Assembly (NCBI RefSeq): GCF_010731815.2
Contig: NZ_AP022592.1
Span: 310,001-374,000 of the forward strand
Source: Mycolicibacterium arabiense
Lineage (GTDB): Bacteria; Actinomycetota; Actinomycetes; Mycobacteriales; Mycobacteriaceae
Length of the DNA: 64,000 nucleotides
Direction of reading: 5' to 3'
Under the pieces are notes generated by a model, which had not been told where the DNA came from, made no database searches, and was given only the letters and a program-made list of their open reading frames with translations. The translations under genes were made by a program, and so were the position numbers. Below, in pieces: positions 1-8,619 of the stretch. Position 1 is the stretch's first letter. The number at the start of each line of letters is the position of its first letter.

Positions 1-155
1 CGGAGTGATCGCCTTCCGCTCCACGGCGATTGGGCTTGTCCCCCGTCCTGCCGACATCGACAGCGCCACCTGCAGATACGGGCCGCGGCACAAAGGATGT
101 CGGCGAAACCACACGGGCTCGTTAACCGCGAACAGCGAATGAAGGGCGTGCGTTC

Positions 156-734
156 ATGACACTGGAAAGCAGCCGACGCGGGTGGTTGGGATTCCCACGC
201 CTCAAGCGAAGCAACGACATCGAGCCTCGCGATGACTTGCAGATACCGAATCGCTTTCTCGGCGTGGTGGACCTGGCGGGGCAACGGCTCCAGACCGCCC
301 ATCCGATTGCGGCGTGGAAGTACCGGTCCGGCGGATCCGTCGACGACCCCGAACGCGAACAGCAGGTGATCGCGTCGGTCACGGAGCGGGCCGTCGCGCG
401 CGATGTAGAGCCCGGGTATGTAGCCGATGTCTTCCGGGATCAGATCGACGCGAATGTCGCACTCCAGCATGCCCTGTTCGCGCGCTGGCGACTGGACGAC
501 TGCGAGCCGGCTGATTGCGACGGCGGCCTACCCGTGTGGCGGAACATCGTCGACACTGTGAACCGAGCCATGCTCGATCAGGTCGTTCGGAACTGGGACA
601 GACTGCAGTGCAATAGCTTTCGGCATGAGATAGACGAGGCGCTGGGCATCGTCGGCCGGGCGCGCGGACTTGATTCTATCCAAGTGGTCGCGTTGACCTA
701 CGCCACCCGGAGATACTGCCGAACCAGCGTGTGA
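156..734 (+). CDS. AroQ-gamma type chorismate mutase without signal peptide
   Basis: Predicted to convert chorismate to prephenate, the branch step to Phe and Tyr. The 192-aa protein aligns by eye over most of its length with the secreted mutase at 4500-5093: both have a 'RLQTA.P.AA.K' block, a 'GG.VDDP.RE' block and a 'VFRDQIDA' block, which hold the active-site Arg, Lys, Asp and Gln of the Mycobacterium AroQ-gamma enzymes. Unlike that family, the N-terminus (about 35 residues) is charged and has no hydrophobic signal segment, so the product is probably cytoplasmic or the 5' end has been replaced. Only a weak purine stretch precedes the ATG. It stands alone, followed by the P450 gene 246 bases on. 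A catalytically relaxed paralogue is possible. Confidence 0.75.
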   Translation: MTLESSRRGWLGFPRLKRSNDIEPRDDLQIPNRFLGVVDLAGQRLQTAHPIAAWKYRSGGSVDDPEREQQVIASVTERAVARDVEPGYVADVFRDQIDANVALQHALFARWRLDDCEPADCDGGLPVWRNIVDTVNRAMLDQVVRNWDRLQCNSFRHEIDEALGIVGRARGLDSIQVVALTYATRRYCRTSV

Positions 735-980
735 GCTTGTGATCCGGGAGTGCGCCGGAGGGCTCCGAGCTTTGGGGCGTGACGGTGACCGTGAATCATT
801 CGGCGAGAGAACGATTCACATTCTCGTCATCAGTCGACGTTCACCCGGCCCCAAGGCACCCTGGGCCGTGGCGAACGTTCCCGCTACCCAACGGCCGGCG
901 CGCTCCCGCAGCTCACCGCAGCGGATTCGACAGTCCGCAACGCCGGAGTAATCGCTCACCAGACCAGAGGAGAACCTCTC

Positions 981-2237
981 ATGCCGATGGCGTCCACGAT
1001 CGACGACATCGCCCGCCGACTTGTTGAACCGCGGTTCTATGCCGACGAGCGCGCCTTCCACGAGGGAATGACGCAGCTGCGCGAGCACGCACCCGTCGTC
1101 CACGTGGACGCCCGCCCCGGGGTCAATCCGTTCTGGGCGGTTACTCGGCACGCCGACGTACTCGCCGTCGAGCGTGACGACGCGCTCTGGGTCAACAGAG
1201 CCCGCAGCGTCCTCACGAACGCAGACCTGGAAGCCAAGTTGCGCGATCTGCGGGGAACGCAATACGGCGTGCGCAACCTCGTGCACATGGATGGTGACTA
1301 CCACCGGGCGATGAGGGCCATCGGCGCGTCGTGGTTTCGGCCGAAGGTGATGCGCGACCTCAAAGTTCGGATCGGCGAGCTGGCCAGACGTCACGTGGAT
1401 TCGATGGCGAGCAACGGTCCCGACTGCGAGTTCGTCGGCGAGGTCGCACTGGCCTTCCCCGGCTACGTCATTTTGTCGCTGCTCGGCCTGCCGGAGGCCG
1501 ACTACCCGGCCTTGCTGCGCTGGACGCAGGAACTGTTCGGAGTCAGCGACGACGATTCCCGCCGCGGCAACTCCGCCGTCGACATGGTCGACGTGATCGC
1601 CGACTTCAACGCTTACTTCACCGACGTGACCGCGCGGCGGCGCGAATCTCCCACCGACGATCTCGGCTCCGCAATCGCCAACGCACGCATCGACGATCGA
1701 CTTCTCACCGACCACGAGGCAACGGGTTATTACCAGATCATCGCAGCTGCCGGGCACGATACGACGAAGGCGTGCCTGTCGGGCGGCCTGCTCGCGCTGA
1801 TCGAACACCCCGATGAGCTCCGGCGACTTCAGGACGATCCGAGCCTGCTGCCCTCGGCGGTCGAGGAGATCATCAGGTGGACGACGCCCGTCAAGACGTT
1901 CATGCGAACTGCGACCGCCGATACGGTGTTGGGCGGCGTCCCGCTCGACGCCGGCACGGCGGTCGCGATGATCTACCCCGCAGCCAACCGCGACCCCGCC
2001 GTTTTCCCCTCCCCAATGACTTTCGATGTTGCGCGAACACCCAACCGGCATCTGGGATTCGGTGCCGGCGCTCACTTCTGTCTCGGTGCGGCGCTTGCCC
2101 GTCTGGAGATCACGGCCTTCTTCGAGGAACTCATCCCCCGACTGGAGTCGATCGAGCTCGCCGGCGAGCCGGCCTATTTACCCACGGTCTTCATCGGCGG
2201 TCTCAAGCGTCTACCCGTCCGCTGCCGCATCCGGTGA
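981..2237 (+). CDS. Cytochrome P450
   Basis: A 418-aa haem monooxygenase of bacterial class I size. Visible signatures are the I-helix oxygen-activation motif AAGHDTT (about residues 256-262), the K-helix ExxR (E296/R299) and the haem-binding loop GFGAGAHFCLG with Cys367 as the axial ligand. The start is an ATG with AGGAGA 8 bases upstream. There is no ferredoxin or reductase gene beside it, so redox partners must come from elsewhere. It is convergent with the double TetR gene, which ends 60 bases away. Substrate is unknown; mycobacterial P450s of this form often oxidise lipids, sterols or xenobiotics, but nothing here decides. Confidence 0.95.
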   Translation: MPMASTIDDIARRLVEPRFYADERAFHEGMTQLREHAPVVHVDARPGVNPFWAVTRHADVLAVERDDALWVNRARSVLTNADLEAKLRDLRGTQYGVRNLVHMDGDYHRAMRAIGASWFRPKVMRDLKVRIGELARRHVDSMASNGPDCEFVGEVALAFPGYVILSLLGLPEADYPALLRWTQELFGVSDDDSRRGNSAVDMVDVIADFNAYFTDVTARRRESPTDDLGSAIANARIDDRLLTDHEATGYYQIIAAAGHDTTKACLSGGLLALIEHPDELRRLQDDPSLLPSAVEEIIRWTTPVKTFMRTATADTVLGGVPLDAGTAVAMIYPAANRDPAVFPSPMTFDVARTPNRHLGFGAGAHFCLGAALARLEITAFFEELIPRLESIELAGEPAYLPTVFIGGLKRLPVRCRIR

Positions 2238-2297
2238 CCGACGCGGTGGCGCGCCGTCGCCCACCGGGTCATGCGCGCTGCGTACGGTTGCGCCGAA

Positions 2298-3656
2298 TCA
2301 CCGCAGTGCGGATGACCGTCGGGGAGTGGCTGGCGCAGACCCTCGTGTCGAGGACGGGGTGAAGGAGGCGACGTACTCCAACACGGCATCGACGGCGGCG
2401 GTGAAGGGTTCGGCTGAGCCGGTGATGTGCGTCAGAAGCGTGCCGCCCTGATGTGCGGCGACGAGCGCTACGGCGAGATGATCGGGATCTACTTCCGACG
2501 TCAGCTCGCCACGACCGGCCATCGCCGAAAGCCCTGCGCGGAACAACGCCAGCCATTCGTCGTATCCGGCGGCCAGGTCGTCGAGCACGTCGTCGTCGGA
2601 CTCGAGCAGCTCGCCCGACAGCGACCCGAACACGCAACCGTTGCGGAGGTAGTTGTCACCGGCCTGCGCCCAGCACAGATCAGCCCAGCGGCGTAACGAG
2701 CTGAGGTCGTCCAATCCATTCAACTGCGGCTGCCGGTGGAAGTCGACGACGAACGCGGCGCGCGCGGCGATCACCTGACGCACGAGGTCGCGCTTGTCGG
2801 CGAAGTAGTGCGAGATCTGCGACCCACTCACTCCGACCGACTGGCGCACGTCGTCCAAGCTGGTTCCGGTGACACCGCGCTCGAGGAACAGTTCAGCGGC
2901 CCCCTCGACGATCCGCGCTCGTGTGGCGAGGCCCTTCCGGGTGAACGGCGCCTCCGGAGAGCTCGAGGGTCGCGCGACCCGCGGGCGGGGGCGCGAGCGG
3001 CGGGCCCGTCGTGGCGCGCGCTCCTCGGGATCCCGCGCGAATAGGCGGACGTAATTGACCACGGCTCGGGTCACTTCGACCAGCGGCCAGTCCCGCCGGT
3101 AGGTGAACGCCAGCACGCCCGCACCCTGGTGCAGGGCGACCACCGTCCAGGCGAGCCGGCGCGGATCGGCGGATTTCACCAACGCGCCGGAGCTTCTCAT
3201 TCTGTGGAACGAGTCCTCGAGCAGGTTGACCCAGCGCCCGTAACCGTCGGCGAAGGTTCTCCGCATGTCGTCGTCACTCTTGGCGAGTTGACCCGCCAAG
3301 ACGTGGTAGGTGGTCGTACCGCGGTAACCGATACGCCGCAGATAGCGCACGTTTAGGTCGGCCCACGCCTCCCATTCTTCGAACGTGTCGAGACCGCCGA
3401 GCTTGGGCTGACGGTGGAAGTCGAGCACTCCGTCGATCTGACGGGCGACGACTGATCGGATCAAGTCCTGGCGGTCGTGAAAGTAGTGGTCGAGTTGGGA
3501 GCCACTCACAGACGCCGCCTGACGCACCTTGTCCAAGCTGAACGTCGACAGGCCGCCCTGCAGCAAGACGTCTGCCGCCGCCCGCAGGATCCGATCTCTG
3601 GTGGCGTGGCCCTTGGGTGTGAATCCTCGTGTACTGGAGGCATCCGCGGTGGTCAT
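2298..3656 (-). CDS. Tandem double TetR-family regulator
   Basis: A 452-aa protein made of two complete TetR repressors in one chain, about twice the family length. Each half starts with a helix-turn-helix: 'ATRDRILRAAADVLL...VSGSQLDHYF' at about residues 18-60 and 'ATRARIVEGAAELFL...VSGSQISHYF' at about 240-285. Each is followed by 'VDFHRQPQL'-like and 'DP..LA..VVA.HQG' ligand-domain blocks, so this is a duplicated full unit and not a domain insertion. An Arg/Pro-rich linker (about residues 212-235) joins them. A single chain with two DNA-binding heads could act as a built-in dimer. Likely targets are the convergent P450 or the TMEM175 gene just upstream on the same strand; no operator was identified. 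Confidence 0.9.
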   Translation of the reverse strand: MTTADASSTRGFTPKGHATRDRILRAAADVLLQGGLSTFSLDKVRQAASVSGSQLDHYFHDRQDLIRSVVARQIDGVLDFHRQPKLGGLDTFEEWEAWADLNVRYLRRIGYRGTTTYHVLAGQLAKSDDDMRRTFADGYGRWVNLLEDSFHRMRSSGALVKSADPRRLAWTVVALHQGAGVLAFTYRRDWPLVEVTRAVVNYVRLFARDPEERAPRRARRSRPRPRVARPSSSPEAPFTRKGLATRARIVEGAAELFLERGVTGTSLDDVRQSVGVSGSQISHYFADKRDLVRQVIAARAAFVVDFHRQPQLNGLDDLSSLRRWADLCWAQAGDNYLRNGCVFGSLSGELLESDDDVLDDLAAGYDEWLALFRAGLSAMAGRGELTSEVDPDHLAVALVAAHQGGTLLTHITGSAEPFTAAVDAVLEYVASFTPSSTRGSAPATPRRSSALR

Positions 3657-3762
3657 CTCGTCGGTTAAGATACTCCGCCGCGTCGACTTCGGTGTGGCAC
3701 CCGCCGACGCTGCCGGCCACTGAGCGGCGTTCAGACTCGATCGGACGTGCCACCTGCGCCCG

Positions 3763-4374
3763 CTACCGGTGCGCTCGTCCGCCGCGTTCCGGTGTCCTCG
3801 CCCCAGGCAGGTCGGGGCGTGTATAGCACGCCAGGCACACGCAGATCAGAACGATCGCGACGACCGGCCACTTGAGCGCCAGAAGGGCCGACACGACGAA
3901 CACGCCGATCGTGATGAACGAGCGCATGGTGAGCATGCGCTGCATCAACTCAGAGGCGCTTTCATTGGCCGGCCGATCGACAACCTCCCAGCACAACGCC
4001 AGGTAGGTGGCGTTCACGATCACGAACAGCGCAGCGTAGAGGGCGACCGGCGCCGCCGCGAGGCGACTCTCAGCGACCCACTCCGTGGTGAACGGGATGA
4101 GCGAGACTGAGAAAAGGTGCACGAAGTTCGACCACAGCAATTGCGGCGTCGCCTCGTCCGCGAAGCCGAACAGATGATGGTGGTTGATCCAGACCACGGC
4201 GATGAACAGGTAACTGATGGCGTAGCTCAGGCCAGTCGGCCACAGCGGCACCAGCGCCTCGAAGGTAACCTCCTCGGGCGGCTTCATCTCCAGGACCAGA
4301 ATCGTGATGAGCACGGCGAAGACGCCATCGGAGAAGAGGCTCACCCGCTCCAGTCCAGGCGATCGCGCAACCAC
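3763..4374 (-). CDS. TMEM175 family (DUF1211) potassium channel-like membrane protein
   Basis: A 203-aa protein with about six membrane segments. It carries the family signature near the N-terminus, RVSLFSDGVFAVLITILVLE (about residues 10-29); the FSDG element lies in the first pore helix of bacterial TMEM175 channels. A 'WINHHHLF' block follows in helix 3. Bacterial members conduct potassium as tetramers. The gene lies upstream of the double TetR gene (gap 106 bases, same strand) and downstream of the secreted chorismate mutase, with no clear functional link. The length is typical for the single-repeat bacterial form. Confidence 0.88.
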   Translation of the reverse strand: MVARSPGLERVSLFSDGVFAVLITILVLEMKPPEEVTFEALVPLWPTGLSYAISYLFIAVVWINHHHLFGFADEATPQLLWSNFVHLFSVSLIPFTTEWVAESRLAAAPVALYAALFVIVNATYLALCWEVVDRPANESASELMQRMLTMRSFITIGVFVVSALLALKWPVVAIVLICVCLACYTRPDLPGARTPERGGRAHR

Positions 4375-4499
4375 TCAGACCCACCCCCGTCGCGCAATCG
4401 TTTGACCGGCGCCGTCAGGAAGGTCGCCGCTCGACCTCGAAGGCACTAGGCGCCCGACACCGATCACCGCGCGCTGAGTGCAGACACGACTCGTCGCCC

Positions 4500-5093
4500 T
4501 CACCGGAGTGGACCCCCTTGACAGTAATCGTGCACGGCGAAATGGAGAGCGCGCGCGTACAGCTCGTCGAGCTGTTTCGCGGCGACTGCCGCCTTTTCGG
4601 CTTTCGCGAGGTCGGACGGGCACGACGCTGCGTGCAGAGCGTCGCCCGCGTCGGCCATGTCCTCCACCATCGCCTCGTTGAGCCGGTCGATGTCGTTCCG
4701 TAAGGAGGACAGATCAGGGGCGTCCCGCGGCACGGACGCGGGATCGATCTTCCACTGCGCGAATCTGCTGTGCTCGAGTGAGTCGGTGGCGTCGATCTGA
4801 TCGCGGAACACCCGATGCACGAACTCGGCGTCGACCTGATGCGCTGTCGCGGCTGCGGTGACCGCATCGATCACCGCATCCTCCCGCGCGGGATCGTCGA
4901 CAGCACCGCCGGTGTGAAACTTCGACGCGGCAACCGGGTCGGCTGTTTGAAGACGCTCAGCGGCGTGGGTGACCAGTCGGGCGAGCGGGCTCGGCTCGTC
5001 GGCCGCGGCGATCGAGGCGCTCGCCGTCAGGGAAACCGTCGTGGCAAGGCACGAGACGATGACACGACGGACGACTCGGGATGGCGATGACAT
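4500..5093 (-). CDS. Secreted chorismate mutase (AroQ-gamma)
   Basis: A 197-aa exported chorismate mutase of the type known from M. tuberculosis Rv1885c. The N-terminus is a clear Sec signal (basic MSSPSRVVRR, a hydrophobic core, then ASIAAADEP as probable cleavage site near residue 31). The mature part contains 'RLQTADPVAASKF', 'GGAVDDPARE' and 'VFRDQIDATDSLEHSRFAQW', matching the catalytic helices of AroQ-gamma enzymes. Two Cys (in 'AASCPS' and 'HDYCQG') can form the family disulfide. It probably works in the periplasmic space or outside the cell; the role of secreted chorismate mutases is unsettled. The paralogue at 156-734 lacks the signal. Confidence 0.92.
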   Translation of the reverse strand: MSSPSRVVRRVIVSCLATTVSLTASASIAAADEPSPLARLVTHAAERLQTADPVAASKFHTGGAVDDPAREDAVIDAVTAAATAHQVDAEFVHRVFRDQIDATDSLEHSRFAQWKIDPASVPRDAPDLSSLRNDIDRLNEAMVEDMADAGDALHAASCPSDLAKAEKAAVAAKQLDELYARALHFAVHDYCQGGPLR

Positions 5094-5452
5094 GACTGCG
5101 CGGTACCTCCGGGGATCGAGATCGACTGCGGAAAACGATTATGTGGTCGCCACCTCATTCGGTCCCTGAGCGTGCCGAACGACTCCGATTCATCTTCGTG
5201 ACCGCATCGTGGCCGCCACCGTAGTAGAGCCGCCGGCATCCGCTCGTGATGTCGAGTGAGGGGGCGCCGGCTGTGGTGCGCACGCGACGACGAGTCGACA
5301 TTGTGGGCCACACGACCCATTCTGCACCATCATCGTCCAGCTTCGCTAGAAAACCCCGGAACACGTTGGCAGCAGCTGGTGCGCCATGAGGGCGCTGCAT
5401 ACGACTAGAGGCCTCCGAAGGAGGCCTCTAGTCGTGGCTTGTGCGGCGTAGC
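5094..5452. other. Intergenic region, 359 bases
   Basis: Holds the 5' side of the secreted chorismate mutase and the terminator of the small secreted peptide gene (5402-5434). No credible coding sequence was seen in the remainder. Confidence 0.6.
5402..5434 (-). terminator. Strong hairpin terminator of the small peptide gene
   Basis: Perfect 15-bp inverted repeat (CGACTAGAGGCCTCC and its complement) around a 3-base GAA loop, 19 bases past the stop of the 54-aa peptide gene. There is no long T-run, as is usual for mycobacterial intrinsic terminators. Confidence 0.85.
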
Positions 5453-5617
5453 TCAGGCGTGGGGCGTGGTATCCACGTGGGGCACGTACACCGACGGGCT
5501 GGTGATGTCATTCACCCACAGGTGGTGACCGAGGTCGGCCTGGGCGGGGGTGGCGAACCCGAGGACTCCTGCAGTGAGAGCGGACGCGATCAGCGACGCA
5601 ATTCCGAACTTCCTCAT
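5453..5617 (-). CDS. Small secreted peptide, 54 aa (paralogue A)
   Basis: A short gene whose translation begins MRKFGIASLIASALTAG and continues through GFATPAQADLGHHLW. Residues 1-27 are a complete Sec signal peptide ending in TPAQA-D, leaving a mature peptide of only 27 residues that starts DLGHHLWVN, is rich in His, and ends in PHVDTTPHA. An AAGGAGA-type ribosome site (AGGAGAA, read on the minus strand) precedes the ATG. A second copy lies at 23458-23622 with the same layout (DLGHHIWVN ... PHVDTTVHH), and the 40-bp promoter is conserved too. I know of similar tiny exported proteins in mycobacteria but of no assigned function. The His-rich mature part could bind metal; that is inference. Confidence 0.85.
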   Translation of the reverse strand: MRKFGIASLIASALTAGVLGFATPAQADLGHHLWVNDITSPSVYVPHVDTTPHA

Positions 5618-5698
5618 GGCGATTCTCCTTGTCTCTTCGAACCCGTCGTCCGCGATGGCCGACGTTTCGATGTGGCGATCGGGCGGAATTCCGCAACC

Positions 5699-5738
5699 GA
5701 TCTGCTAATGGTAGCACCACCGCGTTAACATTAATTCC
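5699..5738 (-). promoter_or_regulatory. Conserved promoter of the secreted peptide gene
   Basis: Read on the minus strand: GGAATTAATG, 15 unconserved bases, then TACCATTAGCAGATC. The same 40-bp layout with identical spacing is found at 23714-23753 before the paralogous peptide gene. TACCAT fits the mycobacterial -10 form TANNNT. It lies 82 bases before the start codon. Confidence 0.7.
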
Positions 5739-5886
5739 CCGATAACCGTGACGGTGGACACGTTCGTTGGCCCGCCGGATTGCGCGCGAGTCTCAGCCAT
5801 CGCCGGGCGTTGAGCACGTCCCCCAAAATGCACGCACCCGAGTCGCTGGAGTGCCACGACTCGGCACGTCGAGTGCGCGCCCGTGC

Positions 5887-5910
5887 ATAATGGGTGACAC
5901 AGCCCAATAA
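5887..5910. promoter_or_regulatory. Dyad operator, ATAATGGG-N8-CCCAATAA
   Basis: Near-palindrome 35 bases upstream of the YetF/DUF421 start. Two further sites with the same half-sites and the same 8-base spacer lie at 7692-7715 and 8762-8785, so a common regulator is likely. Confidence 0.6.
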
Positions 5911-5945
5911 CTGGATGATCGATTCGCTCGGAAGGCGGGTTTGCG

Positions 5946-6485
5946 ATGGAGCGGTTCGTACACGCACTGATCGGTGATCTCACAGCCGTTCCCCCCAGCG
6001 CGATCAAGGCGACCACCTTGTTCCTGACCGCTGCCTTGCTGTTCCGCTTCACCGAGCGCAGGACCCTGGCCGAGTTCGCTCCGTTCGACTGGATCGCGGC
6101 GGTAGCCGCCGGCGCCATCGTGGGACGCGCAGCCACGGCATCGGATACGTCATGGCTCGGCGCGACAACCGCTCTGGTGTGCCTACTGACCACTCACGCG
6201 GTCATCGCCCGCCTCAGATTCATTCCGCGAATCCGGCGCTTCATCGACCCCGCGCCGAAAGTCCTCATCCGAGACGGCGAGATCGTCCACGGCAATCTGA
6301 GACGGTGCGGTCTGACGACGACCGACTTGGAGGCGGTGCTCCGTCAGCACGGCCGTCTCACGCCCGAGGGCGTGCACCTGGCGGTGCTCGAGGCCAAGGG
6401 CGCCGTATCCGTCGTCGTCTCGACCGACGATCGACACCTCGCGCCATCGCGGGCTACCTCGGAATCGCGGGCTACCTCGGAATGA
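5946..6485 (+). CDS. YetF/DUF421 domain membrane protein
   Basis: A 179-aa protein with three N-terminal membrane segments (about residues 18-35, 46-65, 70-90), followed by a soluble YetF C-terminal domain with 'PKVLIRDGEIVHGNLRRCGLTTTDLEAVLRQHG', where VLI.DG and the later 'AVLE..G..SV' are family hallmarks. The family is membrane-anchored and of unknown function, often stress induced. The last residues are a low-complexity repeat (SRATSE twice) from an 18-bp tandem duplication. The start ATG follows GGAAGGCGGG. A dyad operator sits 35 bases upstream. Confidence 0.85.
   Translation: MERFVHALIGDLTAVPPSAIKATTLFLTAALLFRFTERRTLAEFAPFDWIAAVAAGAIVGRAATASDTSWLGATTALVCLLTTHAVIARLRFIPRIRRFIDPAPKVLIRDGEIVHGNLRRCGLTTTDLEAVLRQHGRLTPEGVHLAVLEAKGAVSVVVSTDDRHLAPSRATSESRATSE
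6447..6482 (+). repeat. 18-bp tandem duplication at the 3' end of the YetF gene
   Basis: TCGCGGGCTACCTCGGAA occurs twice without a gap, ending one base short of the stop codon. It adds six residues to the protein tail and is probably a recent slippage duplication. Confidence 0.85.
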
Positions 6486-6573
6486 TCGTGTCTGATCGAA
6501 GACCCGTCCGCACCGCGGAATGTCACCGTGCTTACAGTGGCATCGATCCAATCACGTTGCAAGAGTTGGCGGT

Positions 6574-6648
6574 GTGGCGTTCGACCCGGATCGAACGCCA
6601 CATCGTCTCGCATACCAGGGCGCAGACGCCTGCGCCCTGGTATGCGAG
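6574..6648. terminator. Two stacked hairpins between convergent genes
   Basis: The first hairpin (6574-6601) has 11-bp perfect arms GTGGCGTTCGA around CCCGGA. The second (6607-6648) has 19-bp perfect arms beginning CTCGCATACCAGG around ACGC. They lie between the ends of the YetF gene (+) and the hydrolase gene (-) and can terminate both. Confidence 0.8.
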
Positions 6649-6756
6649 CCTCAGCCCCGGCCGAGGGGACCGGAGCACCTCGTGGCGACGGATCGGCCGA
6701 GAGCCGACGTGGAGGGAGGCCACGTTCCGTCGCCGTATCGAGGCTCGTCGTGGGGG

Positions 6757-7629
6757 TCAGTGACTACCGAGATGCTCAGCCAGGAATCCGGTGATGAGCG
6801 AGGCGGTTTCGTCGAGAGCGGACTCGAGCAGAAAGTGTCCTCCATCGAGCAAGTGGATTTCCGCCTTCGGCAGGTCGTCGGCGAATGCCGACGCACCTTC
6901 TGGGCCGAATATCTCGTCGCCGCGCCCCCACACCGCGAGCAGGGGCACCTGAGAGCGACGGAAGAATTCGTGCACGTCGGGATACATCGGCGGGTTGGTC
7001 GCGTAATCGGCGAAGAGCGACAACTGGATCGCGTCATTGCCCGGACGAGACAGCAGCGAGTAATCGTGCAGCCAGGCCTCGGGGTCGACCAGGGTCTCAT
7101 CGGTCACGCCCGTGACGTACTGCCAGCGAGTGGCCTCGAGCGTGAGGAACGCACGCACACCCGCCTCGGTTTCGGCGTTACGGTCAGCGCAGAACGCCCA
7201 CACCGTCTTCCAGAAGTCCTCGACGAATCCGCTCTGGTAGGCATTGCCGTTCTGCGTGATCACCGCGATGACCTCTGCCGAATGGCGCAGCGCCAACCGC
7301 CACCCGATGGGTGCGCCGTAGTCCTGGACGTACATCGCGTACCGCTTGACTCCCAGGTAGTCGAGAAGCGACGCGGTCACATCGGCGAGCGCGTCGAAGG
7401 TGTAGTCGAACGCGTCGGGCGCAGGGGTGTCGGACAGCCCGAATCCCAGATGGTCGGGCGCTATGACGTGGTAGTCGGCGGCTAACAGCGGGATCAGGTG
7501 CCGGAACATGTGCGAGCTGGTGGGGAACCCGTGCAGCAACAGTACGGTAGGCGCCTCGGGGTCCCCGGCTTCGCGGTAGAACACTCGGTTTTTGCCGATG
7601 GTCGCGAAGCGGTGGTGAACGACGGCCAT
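6757..7629 (-). CDS. Alpha/beta hydrolase with Asp nucleophile (haloalkane dehalogenase/epoxide hydrolase type)
   Basis: A 290-aa alpha/beta hydrolase. The oxyanion motif LLHGFPTSS (about 31-39) and 'VIAPDHLGFGLSD' are typical. The nucleophile elbow reads VQDYGAPIG, so the nucleophile is Asp103, not Ser. This places it with haloalkane dehalogenases and epoxide hydrolases, which form an aspartyl-ester intermediate. The other triad members are probably Asp in WGRGDEIF and His in DGGHFLLES. A halide-stabilising Trp is not at the usual place after the nucleophile, so epoxide hydrolysis or another reaction is equally likely. It is transcribed leftward from a promoter that carries an ATAATGGG-type dyad. 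Confidence 0.85.
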   Translation of the reverse strand: MAVVHHRFATIGKNRVFYREAGDPEAPTVLLLHGFPTSSHMFRHLIPLLAADYHVIAPDHLGFGLSDTPAPDAFDYTFDALADVTASLLDYLGVKRYAMYVQDYGAPIGWRLALRHSAEVIAVITQNGNAYQSGFVEDFWKTVWAFCADRNAETEAGVRAFLTLEATRWQYVTGVTDETLVDPEAWLHDYSLLSRPGNDAIQLSLFADYATNPPMYPDVHEFFRRSQVPLLAVWGRGDEIFGPEGASAFADDLPKAEIHLLDGGHFLLESALDETASLITGFLAEHLGSH

Positions 7630-7691
7630 GCGCTGCTCCCTGCATCAAGTGGGCTGCTGACTGAATCGAGCCTGCCGACTCACAGCTTCCC

Positions 7692-7715
7692 TGTATGGGT
7701 TGGTTGACCCATTAT
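7692..7715. promoter_or_regulatory. Dyad operator, TGTATGGG-N8-CCCATTAT
   Basis: Second member of the operator family, 62 bases before the hydrolase start codon on the minus strand. The half-sites and 8-base spacer match those at 5887 and 8762. Confidence 0.6.
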
Positions 7716-7919
7716 GCATTCACAGGTCGGGTTACGCCAGACGTCACTTCGAGTTTCTTCGCGATCGCATCGTTCACCGGACCTCATACAAGACTTCTAA
7801 TGAGGCCGACCACAACATCATCCGAGACCCCTGGGTGAACGTGCGGAGCACATTCGGACACACCGGCCGGACCCGCTCACAGCGGTTCCGGTCCGGCTGT
7901 CCGAGGCCATCAAGGCGCA

Positions 7920-8369
7920 CTAGTCGAAATCGCAACCAGGATTCTCGGCGCTGTCGGAGGTCGGCAATCCTGCCGGATCAACGTAGGTGACCTCCAGCAC
8001 CACGGGGGTGGATCCGAGGTTTCGCGCAGCGTGAACATGCTCCTCCCCGGTCGGGTCGGTAATGGGATCACCGACGCCATAGATGCCGTCCTGCTGGCAG
8101 TCAGACGAGTAGTGAGTGAGCGTTCCCTCCTTCACGACGCCGTAAATCACACCCCTGTGGGTGTGCCAACCGGTACCCCCACCGGGCGCAATCGTGATGT
8201 CCGAGACGATGTAATCCTTACCGGCGACCGTCTGCTTCGACAGTGTGACGGCTGACGTACCGGAGGGCGGAGTTGCACCCGCAACTGGCGCGACTCCCCC
8301 TACCGCCGTGCCAGCCGTTAATCCCAGCGCTGCCAGGGCGATCGCCGCCCTCGTCCTGCGCGTCACCAT
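7920..8369 (-). CDS. Secreted cupin-domain protein
   Basis: A 149-aa exported protein. The start chosen is the ATG preceded by AGGAGAGAACATC; it gives a signal peptide (MVTRRTRAAIALAALGLTAG, cleavage near VAGA-T). The mature domain is one cupin: motif 1 is GTGWHTHRGVIYGVVKEG, giving two His and a Val/Tyr stretch in the metal-site positions, and motif 2 is 'EEHVHAARN', giving a further His. A small beta-barrel metal or ligand binder is likely, with no assigned reaction. 'SSDCQQ' and 'NPGCDFD' contribute two Cys that may form a disulfide outside the cell. A perfect dyad (8393-8413) lies upstream, so a local repressor is plausible. Confidence 0.82.
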   Translation of the reverse strand: MVTRRTRAAIALAALGLTAGTAVGGVAPVAGATPPSGTSAVTLSKQTVAGKDYIVSDITIAPGGGTGWHTHRGVIYGVVKEGTLTHYSSDCQQDGIYGVGDPITDPTGEEHVHAARNLGSTPVVLEVTYVDPAGLPTSDSAENPGCDFD

Positions 8370-8392
8370 GATGTTCTCTCCTCTCGGAACTG

Positions 8393-8413
8393 CGCGTGAA
8401 ACCGTTTCACGCG
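8393..8413. promoter_or_regulatory. Perfect dyad operator upstream of the cupin gene
   Basis: CGCGTGAAA-CCG-TTTCACGCG is a 9-bp perfect inverted repeat with a 3-base centre, 24 bases before the cupin start codon. It has the form of a LacI- or TetR-type operator. Confidence 0.6.
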
Positions 8414-8581
8414 GATCATCGGGCGGGGTGCGCGTAGAAACACCCCGCCGCCACCACAAGCGAGTTCGAACATCTGCGTCGCACGGAGCGCTCGCTCAGA
8501 CTCCGACAAACCGACGCGGAGCGGAGCGGATCAGCGATGCGCGCGGTTCGGCCACGAGTCAACCGCGAATCGTGAAGCGCT

Positions 8582-8619
8582 GCGGGTCCACGGTGGCGTC
8601 CGACCACCTGTGGACCCGC
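8582..8619. terminator. Hairpin in the divergent cupin/DUF417 region
   Basis: GCGGGTCCACGGTGG pairs with CCACCTGTGGACCCGC (one bulge) around a 7-base loop, followed on the plus strand by GGTTTCT. It lies between divergent genes, where no gene end is known, so it may end a short leader or small RNA. Confidence 0.45.

Noticed and set aside
1..155. Possible 3' end of a plus-strand gene at the window start
   Set aside because: A frame is open to about base 140 but has no recognisable content, and too little sequence is available.
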